DNA from: Bordetella parapertussis
GTDB taxonomy: Bacteria; Pseudomonadota; Gammaproteobacteria; Burkholderiales; JACQAP01
Length of the DNA stretch: 46,548 nt
NCBI GenBank assembly: GCA_945900965.1
Contig: CAMDKM010000026.1
Coordinates: 1-46,548 of the forward strand
Direction of reading: 5' to 3'
Positions 35,269 through 43,291 of this stretch are shown in pieces. Position numbers and translations under genes: made by a program. The notes beneath the pieces are model-generated. The model did no database searches and had not been told where the DNA came from. It was given only the letters and a program-made list of their open reading frames with translations. Numbering within the stretch: position 1 is the stretch's first letter; the number at the start of each line of letters is the position of its first letter.

Positions 35269-36105
35269 TTAATACATATGCACAGCGATGACGTGGTAGA
35301 TGGCACTAAGTATGAGCACAACCACCAGAGGTACGTGCAACATGTGCCAGAGGGAGAACAGCCTTTCATAGATGGCAAACTGCGCGACCCGTTGCAGTCC
35401 GTCAAGATAATTGTCCATCTGCCGCGCGATGCGTCCCGCGCCGGGAATATCGGCGAGCTGCCGCCTTATGCGCATGGCGGTCCACCGCTTGCGCAGGCCG
35501 ACGGTTAGAAATTTGAAGGTTCTGAAGAGAATTCCCCTGGGCGTGTGTTGGGCATAGACCTCGAAGGATTCAAGCATTTTCTTGCCTTTGTCCGGCAAGG
35601 TCTTGCCGCCGTTTATGGCGGCCAGGGACTCTGCCAGGGCGGTGCGCAATTCCTTGGCGGCCAGCCGCCGGCCGCGCAGCGCATCATGAATTCGCGTGTA
35701 GAAGAACCGGCCCGCGATGCCGCTGCTCGACACGATCAACATGCTGACCATCGCGATGGTCGCATTGATCGATTCGAGCTCAAAACGCGAGTGAAACACG
35801 ATCAATACCGGGCCGCAAATACCGAGCAGCATGTGAATGCTCAGCCATCTTCGCAGTCGCCCAAGCGCGCCCAGCCATGACACATGCTTTCGCAAAGGAT
35901 AAAGAAAAAGCAGCAACATCATGATGGCGCCGGCAAGCCCGAGGTTGTACCCGGTTGTCGATCCGCTCGAATATCCAGGGCGCGTCATCGCATACCATCC
36001 ATACAGGGTAACCATCGCGATGATGATCAACGCCAACCGGAAAGGTGTGCTCGGTGAAGACGGTTTTGATTGACTGGCGGGAAGTACGGAAGCAGCCTGG
36101 CTCAT
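35269..36105 (-). CDS. Membrane b-type cytochrome
   Basis: This 278-residue inner-membrane protein has about five membrane helices (about 23-40, 52-70, 86-106, 113-134, 249-275). Histidine pairs 14 apart in helices 3 and 5 (His91/His105 and His257/His271) would hold two haem b, as in other quinol-linked cytochromes b. A basic cytoplasmic loop (about 136-245) separates them. The start at ATG 36105 is likely, as the longer frame to 36186 has no family-like N-terminus, but the ribosome binding site is weak. It heads the operon with the 24-haem cytochrome and is divergent from the flavoprotein, which suggests electron exchange between cytoplasmic donors or quinone and the periplasmic haem chain. 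Confidence 0.82.
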   Translation of the reverse strand: MSQAASVLPASQSKPSSPSTPFRLALIIIAMVTLYGWYAMTRPGYSSGSTTGYNLGLAGAIMMLLLFLYPLRKHVSWLGALGRLRRWLSIHMLLGICGPVLIVFHSRFELESINATIAMVSMLIVSSSGIAGRFFYTRIHDALRGRRLAAKELRTALAESLAAINGGKTLPDKGKKMLESFEVYAQHTPRGILFRTFKFLTVGLRKRWTAMRIRRQLADIPGAGRIARQMDNYLDGLQRVAQFAIYERLFSLWHMLHVPLVVVLILSAIYHVIAVHMY

Positions 36106-36168
36106 AATGAATAAAGTCTTTAAGGAGTCAATATTGAAAGGGTCCGGTCGGAAAACGCAAGTCACATG

Positions 36169-36195
36169 CCACACTCGGCAAAACATCCGAGTGGC
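36169..36195. promoter_or_regulatory. Inverted repeat in the divergent promoter region
   Basis: CACTCGG (36172-36178) and CCGAGTG (36187-36193) form a perfect 7-bp inverted repeat with an 8-base spacer, lying between the divergent cytochrome b and flavoprotein genes. It could be an operator for both or a hairpin. I could not assign promoters with confidence. Confidence 0.35.
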
Positions 36196-36367
36196 CCAGT
36201 GAGTTCCAGGTCAGAGCGATAGTTTAATTTGAGCATCCGTCTCCAATTCGCGACATCATCGATGAAAACCATCGTCTTAGAGAGGTGAAAACCAGGCGTC
36301 AGTTCGTGTATCTTTCATCTGCCCAAATGAACAAGGGTCGCGAATCGCGAATTCCTCTAAAGAAAAT

Positions 36368-37666
36368 ATGCTGACCACCGAAACAATCCTGCTCTACATA
36401 GTGCCCTTGATTGTCGTATTGGTCATATATCGGCTGACCAAGAAGAAACGTCATGTAGAGGCAACCGAGCGTCATACCGAGGCAGTCACCGCCGGATTGA
36501 CGGAACCCACCACACTGCATCCGGTATTCGATCCGGGCTTGTGTATCGGGTCGGGCGCCTGCGCCAAGGCTTGCCCTGAAGAGGCCATCGGCCTGATCGA
36601 CGGCATACCTGCCCTCATCAATGGCGCATCCTGCATCGGACACGGCGCTTGCGCAAAAGCCTGCCCGACCAATGCCATCAGCCTGGTCTTCGGAACCGAA
36701 CGCCGAGGCGTGGATATCCCGCAGGTCAATCCCAAGTTCGAAACCAACGTGCCGGGCGTCTTTATCGCCGGCGAACTGGGCGGGATGGGCCTCATTCACA
36801 AGGCGGTGGAACAGGGAAAACAGGCGGTACAAACCATTTCCGAGCGCAAGGCCGGGCCTGACATGCTCGATGTCGTCATTGTCGGAGCCGGGCCCGCCGG
36901 CCTGGGGGCATCGCTTGCGGCACTGGAAAAGAAATTGCGCTTCGTGACAATCGAACAGGAGGACTCCCTGGGTGGCGCGGTCTATCACTTCCCCCGCAAC
37001 AAGATCACCATGACCCATCCCATGAACATTCCAACGGTGGGGAAACTCAAGCTTGGGGAAATTACCAAGGAAGCGCTGCTCGACATGTGGATGCGCATCA
37101 CCGGCAAGGTCGCGCTGAAAGTGAATTTCCGCGAACGCGTCGAGTCGGTGAAAAAGCAGCAGGGTGGTTTCGTGGTCAAGACAACCGCCAAATCCTACCA
37201 GTCAAAAAGCGTGTTGCTCGCCATCGGCCGCCGCGGCACGCCGCGCAAACTCGATGTGCCGGGTGAAGAGCAATCAAAAGTCGTCTACCGCTTGATCGAT
37301 CCGTATCAGTACGCCGGCAAACACGTGCTCGTCGTCGGCGGGGGCGATGCGGCCATCGAGGCGGCCATCGCCGTGTCCGCACAAGCCGGATCGACCGTTT
37401 CCCTCTCCTACCGCGGCAATGCCTTCAGTCGCATCAAACCCGGCAATCGCGACCGCTTGCAAGCGGCGGAATCCAATCGTCGCGTGCGCGTGCTGATGGA
37501 ATCCGACGTAGTGGAAATTTTGGCCGATAAAGTGACCTTGAAATATAAAGAGACCACGTTTTCTCTACGTAATGAAGCAGTCATCGTCTGTGCGGGCGGA
37601 TTGCTGCCCACCCAGTTCCTCAAGGACATCGGCATCATGGTGGACACCCGCAGAGGCGAAGCTTGA
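36368..37666 (+). CDS. Membrane-anchored Fe-S flavoprotein oxidoreductase with permuted FAD domain
   Basis: This 432-residue protein has an N-terminal membrane anchor (about residues 7-22). Two ferredoxin-like motifs follow, C59-IGSGA-C65-AKA-C69 and C89-IGHGA-C95-AKA-C99; in each, the usual second cysteine is replaced (Ser62, His92). An FAD Rossmann motif GAGPAG (173-178) and an NAD(P) motif GGGDAA (near 321) belong to the thioredoxin-reductase-like fold, but there is no CxxC redox pair. The segment FETNVPGVFIAGELGG (about 124-139), normally at the C-terminus of such enzymes, lies before the FAD motif. The protein then ends at the point where that segment is expected. It probably passes electrons between NAD(P)H and the neighbouring cytochromes. 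Confidence 0.85.
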   Translation: MLTTETILLYIVPLIVVLVIYRLTKKKRHVEATERHTEAVTAGLTEPTTLHPVFDPGLCIGSGACAKACPEEAIGLIDGIPALINGASCIGHGACAKACPTNAISLVFGTERRGVDIPQVNPKFETNVPGVFIAGELGGMGLIHKAVEQGKQAVQTISERKAGPDMLDVVIVGAGPAGLGASLAALEKKLRFVTIEQEDSLGGAVYHFPRNKITMTHPMNIPTVGKLKLGEITKEALLDMWMRITGKVALKVNFRERVESVKKQQGGFVVKTTAKSYQSKSVLLAIGRRGTPRKLDVPGEEQSKVVYRLIDPYQYAGKHVLVVGGGDAAIEAAIAVSAQAGSTVSLSYRGNAFSRIKPGNRDRLQAAESNRRVRVLMESDVVEILADKVTLKYKETTFSLRNEAVIVCAGGLLPTQFLKDIGIMVDTRRGEA

Positions 37667-37685
37667 GAATTTGGGTCCGTCGGCA

Positions 37686-37746
37686 ATGGCACTACCTTAC
37701 CCCCCCCTCTCTCGCAAGGGGAGAGGGGGGGGTAAGGTAGTGCCAT
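37686..37746. repeat. 26-bp perfect hairpin
   Basis: The arms at 37686-37711 and 37721-37746 are exact reverse complements (ATGGCACTACCTTAC, then a run of C, then TCTC) around a 9-base loop. It lies just after the flavoprotein stop. No T-run follows, so it is not a standard terminator, although such a stem would block 3' exonucleases. The centre resembles a common dispersed palindrome of Proteobacteria. Confidence 0.85.
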
Positions 37747-37836
37747 GAGGGATAGTCAGTTCTACCGCCGGGAACGCCGAGCGGAAATTCGGTATATTTA
37801 CGCTCGTTATTACGAAACCGGCCTTCGCGAACCCAC

Positions 37837-38157
37837 ATGACTTCCAAACTCAGCATTACCTATTTTGCCAACCACGACATGCTCGGCATGGTTTCCGAGG
37901 AAGAGTACGAGCGCTTCAAGGAGGAACTGCTCGAAGCTTTACAGGCCGAATGGCCCGATGCCACGGTTACCGTGGACGATGACGAGGAAGCCTATGCCGA
38001 TATCGTCGGGCTCAGCGGCCAGGCCGAACAGGACGTTCGCGACCGCATCGAGGACATCGTCGATGAAGTCATCGACGAAGGCTCCTGGGAAGACGAAGAG
38101 GAAGAGCTCTACGAGGAAGAAGAGGAACTCGGCAAGGAAGACGAGGAAGACCGCTGA
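37837..38157 (+). CDS. Small highly acidic protein of unknown function
   Basis: I do not recognise this 106-residue protein. The first half is balanced (MTSKLSITYFANHDMLGMVS), the second half is strongly acidic with long runs of Glu and Asp (EEELYEEEEELGKEDEEDR). It has no signal or membrane segment. A TATATT box lies upstream at about 37793. The gene is convergent with the tRNA. Codon use and a clear start argue for a real gene, but acidic low-complexity frames can be misleading. Confidence 0.6.
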   Translation: MTSKLSITYFANHDMLGMVSEEEYERFKEELLEALQAEWPDATVTVDDDEEAYADIVGLSGQAEQDVRDRIEDIVDEVIDEGSWEDEEEELYEEEEELGKEDEEDR

Positions 38158-38179
38158 ACGCGCCGGCTTTGCCGGAAAA

Positions 38180-38256
38180 TGGTGGGCCTGGAAGGACTTG
38201 AACCTTCGACCAAAGGATTATGAGTCCTCTGCTCTAACCAACTGAGCTACAGGCCC
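38180..38256 (-). tRNA. tRNA-Ile2 (CAU anticodon, lysidine type)
   Basis: A complete 77-base cloverleaf with encoded CCA: acceptor GGGCCTG / CAGGCCC, D-arm TAGCTCAGTTGGTTAGAGC, T-loop GTTCAAGTCC and anticodon CAT at 38222-38220. A CAU anticodon could mean Met. The acceptor pairs C4-G69 and C5-G68 are those recognised by TilS in isoleucine tRNA, and elongator tRNA-Met usually has other pairs there. In E. coli the equivalent ileX also lies next to rpoD. The isoleucine reading is therefore favoured. Confidence 0.9.
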
Positions 38257-38271
38257 GTTTCAAAACATTTG

Positions 38272-38308
38272 TGGCACAAAAAAGATGGCCGGGCTGATAC
38301 CCGGCCAT
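38272..38308 (-). terminator. Terminator of the rpoD operon
   Basis: The stem ATGGCCGGG / CCCGGCCAT (38285-38293 and 38300-38308) has a 6-base loop. On the minus strand TCTTTTTTGTG follows, and on the plus strand TTTATTT follows, so it may work in both directions. It lies between the rpoD stop (beyond repeat copy B) and the tRNA. Confidence 0.88.
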
Positions 38309-38337
38309 TTTATTTCCCTTTGCAGGGAATGTCCCAA

Positions 38338-38475
38338 GGAGACACTGAATAAGTGTCTTCCCCGCGAAGCTTGTCCTCGAATGATTTTATCGGGGAGCGC
38401 GGAACCAGTTGCCTTTGAAAACCCTGGATTCCCGTTTTCACGGGAATGACAATTGGGAGCTCATTCAGTGGTTCC
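38338..38475 (+). repeat. Dispersed 138-bp repeat, copy B, abutting the rpoD stop
   Basis: The ends are imperfect inverted repeats (GGAGACACTGAAT and, reversed, GGAACCACTGAAT; 11 of 13 match). It is similar to copy A over most of its length (AAGTGTCTTCCCCGCGAAG, then CCTGGATTCCCG, CACGGGAATGACA). The right end touches the rpoD stop codon at 38476. I see no clear target duplication. Confidence 0.72.
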
Positions 38476-40380
38476 CTAATTGTTGTCCAGGAAGCTGCGC
38501 AACCTTTCCGAGCGCGAGGGATGGCGCAGCTTGCGCAAGGCCTTGGCTTCGATCTGCCGGATGCGCTCGCGCGTCACATCAAACTGCTTGCCGACTTCCT
38601 CCAGCGTGTGATCGGTGTTCATCTCGATCCCGAAGCGCATGCGCAGCACCTTGGCTTCCCGTGGCGTAAGCGTATCCAGCACCTCCTTGGTGGCATCGCG
38701 CAAGCTGGTGTATACGGCGGCATCCGAAGGCGCCATGGTGGCCTGATCCTCGATGAAATCCCCCAGATGCGAATCGTCGTCGTCGCCGATCGGCGTTTCC
38801 ATCGAGATCGGCTCCTTGGAAATTTTCAGGATCTTGCGGATTTTTTCTTCCGGCATCTCCATTTTTTCCGCCAGCGTCGCCGGATCGGGCTCCTGACCGG
38901 TCTCCTGCAGGATCTGCCGCGAGATGCGGTTCATCTTGTTGATAGTCTCGATCATGTGCACCGGTATGCGGATGGTGCGCGCCTGGTCGGCGATGGATCG
39001 CGTAATGGCCTGGCGGATCCACCAGGTGGCATAAGTCGAAAATTTATAGCCGCGGCGGTATTCGAACTTGTCCACCGCTTTCATCAATCCGATATTGCCT
39101 TCCTGAATCAAGTCGAGAAATTGCAGGCCGCGATTGGTGTATTTCTTGGCGATGGAAATCACCAGCCGCAGATTCGCCTCGGTCATTTCGCGCTTGGCAC
39201 GCCGCGCCTTGGCTTCTCCCGTGGACATCTGACGGTTGATTTCCTTGAGGTCCTTGACCGGGATGCCGACGCGTTTTCGCAGATCGATGAGCGACTGCTG
39301 CTGTTCCAGAATGGCGGGGCCAAACCGCGTCAGCACTTCGCTGTAAGGCTTGCGCGCCATGACTTCGCGGCTCACCCAGTGCAGATCCTCTTCATTGCCC
39401 GGGAAGGTCTTGATGAAATAGATTCGCGGCATGGCCGCCTTTTCGACGCATAACTCCATGATCGCGCGTTCATAGGTGCGCACTTCTTCGACCAAGCCGC
39501 GCAATCCGTCGCACAAAGCCTCGACCTGTTTGGCGGCAAAACGAATCAGCATCAGTTCCTTGGAAATGTCGCCCTGAGCCTTCAAATAGGCACGGCCGCG
39601 CGAGCCATCTTTGGCCAGCGCCTTCATCATTTTGTTGTACTGCACACGGATCTTGGCAAAACGCTCCAGCGCTTCGCCCTTCAACTTGAGCATGTTGGCC
39701 GTCTGCACCGCGGCGCCGTCGTCGTCCTCGCCTTCGGCAGCGTCTAGATCCTCCTCCATTTCCTCGTCGGGGATTTCCTGGGCGACCGCATCTGCCGGCG
39801 CATTGGGATCGATTACGCCATCGACCACTTCGTCGATGCGCATTTCCTCGCGCTCGATTTTTTCGGCAAAGTGCAGAAGTTCCTGGATGGTGGTGGGGCA
39901 GGCCGCGATCGCCATGATCATGTGCTTCAGGCCATCTTCGATGCGCTTGGCAATTTCGATTTCGCCTTCGCGCGTCAGCAATTCGACCGAACCCATTTCG
40001 CGCATGTACATGCGCACCGGGTCGGTGGTACGACCGAACTCGGAGTCCACCGTGGACAAGGCCTGCTCGGCTTCCTCCACCACGTCCTCGTCCGGGGCCA
40101 CCGGCGGGGTGGCCTCGTTCATCAGCAGCGTCTCGGCATCCGGCGCCTCGTCGTAGACCTGGATGCCCATATCGTTGATCATGCTGATGATGTTCTCGAT
40201 CTGCTCGGCGTCGAGCATGTCATCAGGCAGGTGATCGTTGATCTCGGCGTACGTCAGATAACCGCGCTCCTTGCCCAGCACGATCAGGTTTTTCAGCCGC
40301 ATGCGCCGTGCTTCGGCGTCAATGGGCTGCTGGGCCGCTACCTGGGCCTTGATCTGATCTTTGCGTTTTTCCCTTGCCAT
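38476..40380 (-). CDS. rpoD: Primary sigma factor sigma-70
   Basis: RpoD directs RNA polymerase to housekeeping promoters. The 634-residue protein has region 1.1 (residues about 1-80), region 1.2 ([12 protein letters not shown]), a non-conserved acidic insert, region 2 with core and -10 recognition ([35 protein letters not shown]), region 3 and region 4 with the -35 helix-turn-helix ([18 protein letters not shown]). ATG at 40380 follows AAGGGA; the longer reading frame begins with TTG and is not used. It is the last gene of the rpsU-yqeY-dnaG-rpoD operon, 83 bases after dnaG. Confidence 0.98.
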   Translation of the reverse strand: MAREKRKDQIKAQVAAQQPIDAEARRMRLKNLIVLGKERGYLTYAEINDHLPDDMLDAEQIENIISMINDMGIQVYDEAPDAETLLMNEATPPVAPDEDVVEEAEQALSTVDSEFGRTTDPVRMYMREMGSVELLTREGEIEIAKRIEDGLKHMIMAIAACPTTIQELLHFAEKIEREEMRIDEVVDGVIDPNAPADAVAQEIPDEEMEEDLDAAEGEDDDGAAVQTANMLKLKGEALERFAKIRVQYNKMMKALAKDGSRGRAYLKAQGDISKELMLIRFAAKQVEALCDGLRGLVEEVRTYERAIMELCVEKAAMPRIYFIKTFPGNEEDLHWVSREVMARKPYSEVLTRFGPAILEQQQSLIDLRKRVGIPVKDLKEINRQMSTGEAKARRAKREMTEANLRLVISIAKKYTNRGLQFLDLIQEGNIGLMKAVDKFEYRRGYKFSTYATWWIRQAITRSIADQARTIRIPVHMIETINKMNRISRQILQETGQEPDPATLAEKMEMPEEKIRKILKISKEPISMETPIGDDDDSHLGDFIEDQATMAPSDAAVYTSLRDATKEVLDTLTPREAKVLRMRFGIEMNTDHTLEEVGKQFDVTRERIRQIEAKALRKLRHPSRSERLRSFLDNN

Positions 40381-40463
40381 CGGATTATTTTCCCTTGAAA
40401 ACAATTACCTGAGGTACGGCCGTAAAAAAGAACCGCGCAGTATACCGGAGACATTTGCGCGAA

Positions 40464-42212
40464 TCACTCTGTCGCCGCGCGCTGTTGGAGTTTTAGAAGA
40501 TTTAACTTGTCGTCATTGGACAGTTCCGAAAGATTTCTGTTCAGTAGCGCCTTGATGTGGGCATCTCGAAACCGTTCGTTGAGTGCCGCCCACGCCCCGG
40601 AAAATTCCGTTTCCAGAGCCTCGTCGTCCCACGCTTCATACCTCAAGGATCCGATCTCGACTTCCGCGGCTAGCGCTTCGAATTCATCGCCGCGAAAAAA
40701 TTCGGCAATTCCGCGCAACTGCGGCTGGGCACGGCACAATTCCACCAAGCGGGCGAGGAATACCAGTTCCGTGCCGGATATGCCGCCTGCGCCCATATCG
40801 GCGAATTGGCGCAATCGCTCTGCATCCGCCCTGGCGGCGAGCGCCGGACGATAGACCAGGATTTCCGCCAATTGCCGGGTAAGCCGGGGTTGAACCGCGG
40901 CGCGGCGCTGGGGCATCTTGCTGCTGGTAAACGATTTAATCTCGAAATTGTGGTCAAGTTCGGCCTGCGAGATCTGCGCCAATTGGGCGATCTGCTTGCG
41001 CAGCATCAGGGACAACATCGGGGCGGTGATCTGTTTCACCAGCGGCTTGGCTTCCTGCAAAAATCGAGCACGGCCTTCTACAGTGTGCAAGTCCACCCTG
41101 CCGCCGAGTTCCCGCAGCAAAAACTCCGAGAGCGGCTGCGCCTCGCCCAGCAGTTTCTCGAATGCCTCCTTGCCTTCGCGGCGCACATAGCTGTCCGGAT
41201 CGTCCTCGGGCGGCAGGAAGAGGAAGCGGACCTGTTTGCCATCCTGCAGTGGCGCCAGGCTGTTTTCCAGGGCGCGCCAAGCCGCGCGCCGGCCGGCGGC
41301 GTCGCCGTCGAAGCAGTAGATCACGTAATCGGTCTGCCGCAGCAGTTTTTGCACATGCCATGGCGTGGTGGCAGTGCCCAGCGTCGCCACGGCGTAAGCA
41401 ATGCCATGTTGGGCGAGTGCCACAACGTCCATGTAGCCTTCCACCACAATCACCTTGGCCTCATCGCGAATGGCATTGCGCGCCTGAAACAGCCCATACA
41501 ATTCCCGGCCTTTTTCGAACAAAGGCGTCTCGGGGGAATTGAGGTACTTCGGCTCGCCCTGATCGATCACCCGCCCGCCGAAGCCGATTACGACGCCGCG
41601 CTGGTTGTGAATCGGAAACATCACCCGGTCGCGAAATCGGTCATAGCGCCGGCCTTGTTCATTGGTAATGACCAGCCCTGCTTCGCCCAGAGATTTATCC
41701 TGATAATCGGGAAACACCGCTTCCAGGTTTTGCCAACCCTCGGGGGCATAACCCAGCGCGTAACGCGCGGCAATTTCCCCACTCAACCCGCGGCGCTTCA
41801 GATAGTCGATCGCGCGCTCGGAAGACTTGAGCTGCGCCTTGTAATACTGGGCCGCCTTCAGCGTCACCTCACCTAGATCGGCCGTCACGGCCGCTTTTTC
41901 CGCATGGCGCACATCCGGGGCCTGCTCGGGCACCTGCATGCCAACTCGACCGGCCAGATCCTTGACCGCGTCGATAAATCCCATGCCCTGATACTCCATC
42001 AGAAAACCGATCACCGTGCCATGGGCGCCACAGCCGAAGCAATGATAAAACTGCTTGGTGGGACTGACGGTAAACGAGGGAGACTTCTCGGTATGGAACG
42101 GACACAGGCCAGAATAATTGGCGCCGGCCCGCTTGAGCGGCACGCTCGACTCGATCACGTCAACGATATCGACTCGGTTGACGAGGTCCTGGATGAAGGA
42201 CTGCGGAATCAT
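40464..42212 (-). CDS. dnaG: DNA primase
   Basis: DnaG makes RNA primers at the replication fork. The 582-residue protein has the N-terminal zinc-binding CHC2 domain (C37PFH40 and C58FGC61), the RNA polymerase core with the Toprim motif VIVVEGYMDVVAL, DGDAAGRRA and a DnaB-interacting C-terminal domain. Start ATG at 42212 is confirmed by the typical MIPQSFIQDL. The leader carries a hairpin with a T-tract and a TATAAT box, so it can be controlled separately from rpsU. Confidence 0.98.
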   Translation of the reverse strand: MIPQSFIQDLVNRVDIVDVIESSVPLKRAGANYSGLCPFHTEKSPSFTVSPTKQFYHCFGCGAHGTVIGFLMEYQGMGFIDAVKDLAGRVGMQVPEQAPDVRHAEKAAVTADLGEVTLKAAQYYKAQLKSSERAIDYLKRRGLSGEIAARYALGYAPEGWQNLEAVFPDYQDKSLGEAGLVITNEQGRRYDRFRDRVMFPIHNQRGVVIGFGGRVIDQGEPKYLNSPETPLFEKGRELYGLFQARNAIRDEAKVIVVEGYMDVVALAQHGIAYAVATLGTATTPWHVQKLLRQTDYVIYCFDGDAAGRRAAWRALENSLAPLQDGKQVRFLFLPPEDDPDSYVRREGKEAFEKLLGEAQPLSEFLLRELGGRVDLHTVEGRARFLQEAKPLVKQITAPMLSLMLRKQIAQLAQISQAELDHNFEIKSFTSSKMPQRRAAVQPRLTRQLAEILVYRPALAARADAERLRQFADMGAGGISGTELVFLARLVELCRAQPQLRGIAEFFRGDEFEALAAEVEIGSLRYEAWDDEALETEFSGAWAALNERFRDAHIKALLNRNLSELSNDDKLNLLKLQQRAATE

Positions 42213-42245
42213 GCGTCGGTATTCGCCTCTTCGGGCTGCCGGTCC

Positions 42246-42274
42246 AAAAGCCGGCTATCGCCGGAATTCGGCGA
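42246..42274 (-). terminator. Attenuator-like hairpins in the dnaG leader
   Basis: On the minus strand a first hairpin TCGCCG-AATTC-CGGCGA (42274-42258) overlaps a second hairpin CCGGC-GATA-GCCGG (42264-42251), which is followed by CTTTTGG. They cannot form together. In E. coli a terminator lies at the equivalent place between rpsU and dnaG and keeps primase low. Confidence 0.5.
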
Positions 42275-42282
42275 CGCTGGGA

Positions 42283-42288
42283 ATTATA
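42283..42288 (-). promoter_or_regulatory. Internal -10 box ahead of dnaG
   Basis: A perfect TATAAT (minus strand) stands about 70 bases before the dnaG start. No good -35 hexamer is seen at 16-18 bases. It may be an internal promoter for dnaG-rpoD. Confidence 0.45.
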
Positions 42289-42369
42289 GGTCAGTTTGTG
42301 CGCATATCTGCGGATACCCTTGTGCAAAGTCCGCCGCGCCACTGCCGGCGCGCGCCGCCAAGCGCGCTT

Positions 42370-42816
42370 TCAAGCGGCGAGTTTCGCCTTGACGCGCCCG
42401 GATACCTTGCTCATATCGGTACGCCCCGCCAATTGCGGCTTGAGGATCGCCATCACCTTGCCCATATCGGCGGCGCCGCGGGCTCCGCTGGCGGCGATCG
42501 CCGCGGTAATCGCCGCATCCACCTCGGCCTCCGACATGGCCTGGGGCATATAGGCTTGCAGGACGGTGGTTTCGAATTTCTCCACATCGGCCAGATCCTG
42601 GCGCCCGCCCTTTTCGAATTGTTCGATGGAATCCCGCCGCTGCTTGAGCATCTTGTCGATAATCGCCACGATCTCGGCGTCCGACAATTCCTTGCGCTCG
42701 TCCACCTCCTTTTGCTTCATGGCGGCCAGCAGCAGGCGAATCGCCGACAGGCGTGCCGAATCCTTGGCACGCATCGCGGTCTTCATGTCTTCGGTGATCT
42801 GTATCTTAAGGCTCAT
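42370..42816 (-). CDS. yqeY: GatB/YqeY domain protein
   Basis: This 148-residue protein is a free-standing GatB/YqeY domain, related to the tRNA-binding tail of the aspartyl/glutamyl-tRNA amidotransferase B subunit; its role is not settled. Family features are MSLKIQITEDMKTAMRAKD near the start, KQKEVDERKELSDAEI and the end MGKVMAILKPQLAGRTDMS. ATG at 42816 is chosen over 42870 as it matches the usual N-terminus and length. It stands between rpsU and dnaG, as in many betaproteobacteria. Confidence 0.93.
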   Translation of the reverse strand: MSLKIQITEDMKTAMRAKDSARLSAIRLLLAAMKQKEVDERKELSDAEIVAIIDKMLKQRRDSIEQFEKGGRQDLADVEKFETTVLQAYMPQAMSEAEVDAAITAAIAASGARGAADMGKVMAILKPQLAGRTDMSKVSGRVKAKLAA

Positions 42817-42850
42817 GGTCGCAATAGGGGGCGGGCTCCAGAAATGCAAA

Positions 42851-42877
42851 ACGGTGAATGGTCTGCCCATTCACCGT
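42851..42877 (-). terminator. Hairpin between rpsU and yqeY
   Basis: A perfect 11-bp stem ACGGTGAATGG / CCATTCACCGT with a 5-base loop is followed on the minus strand by TTTGCATTTC. It is probably a partial terminator that lets rpsU be made in excess over the downstream genes. Confidence 0.6.
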
Positions 42878-42908
42878 CGCGAAAACAAGCTGCCGCAGCG
42901 TCGCCTGG

Positions 42909-43121
42909 TTAATACAGCTTGGGCGGCAGCAACTGGTTGCGAAGGCGCTTGTGGTGGCGTTTGATCGCGGCGGCAAGTTTGCGTTTGCGTTCCGAGGTCG
43001 GCTTTTCGTAGAATTCGCGCGCCCGCAACTCGGTCAGCAACCCGGTCTTTTCGACCGTGCGCTTGAAACGGCGCATCGCAACCTCGAAAGGCTCATTTTC
43101 CTTGATTCGAACTGTAGGCAT
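42909..43121 (-). CDS. rpsU: Ribosomal protein S21
   Basis: S21 is a small basic protein of the 30S subunit. The 70-residue sequence begins [19 protein letters not shown] and ends PPKLY, fully typical of betaproteobacterial S21. The ATG at 43121 is used; a longer frame to 43208 runs through the promoter and is rejected. It is the first gene of the macromolecular-synthesis operon. Confidence 0.97.
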   Translation of the reverse strand: MPTVRIKENEPFEVAMRRFKRTVEKTGLLTELRAREFYEKPTSERKRKLAAAIKRHHKRLRNQLLPPKLY

Positions 43122-43167
43122 AAAAATTCGCGGCCCTGGCTGATTGTCGGCGAAAACGAAGGCGCGC

Positions 43168-43195
43168 ATTCTAGCAACAATCGCCGGGATTGCAA
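43168..43195 (-). promoter_or_regulatory. Sigma-70 promoter of rpsU operon
   Basis: On the minus strand TTGCAA (43195-43190), a 16-base spacer and TAGAAT (43173-43168), ending about 47 bases before the rpsU start. Both hexamers are good matches to the consensus. Confidence 0.65.
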
Positions 43196-43291
43196 ATGCA
43201 GCCGGCAAAAGACAGGCAACCCGTCAGGCCCGGGCAAGTCATCCGTTACTGCCACACCCTGACCTTTCAAACCCTATTGGCTCAACCCCTT

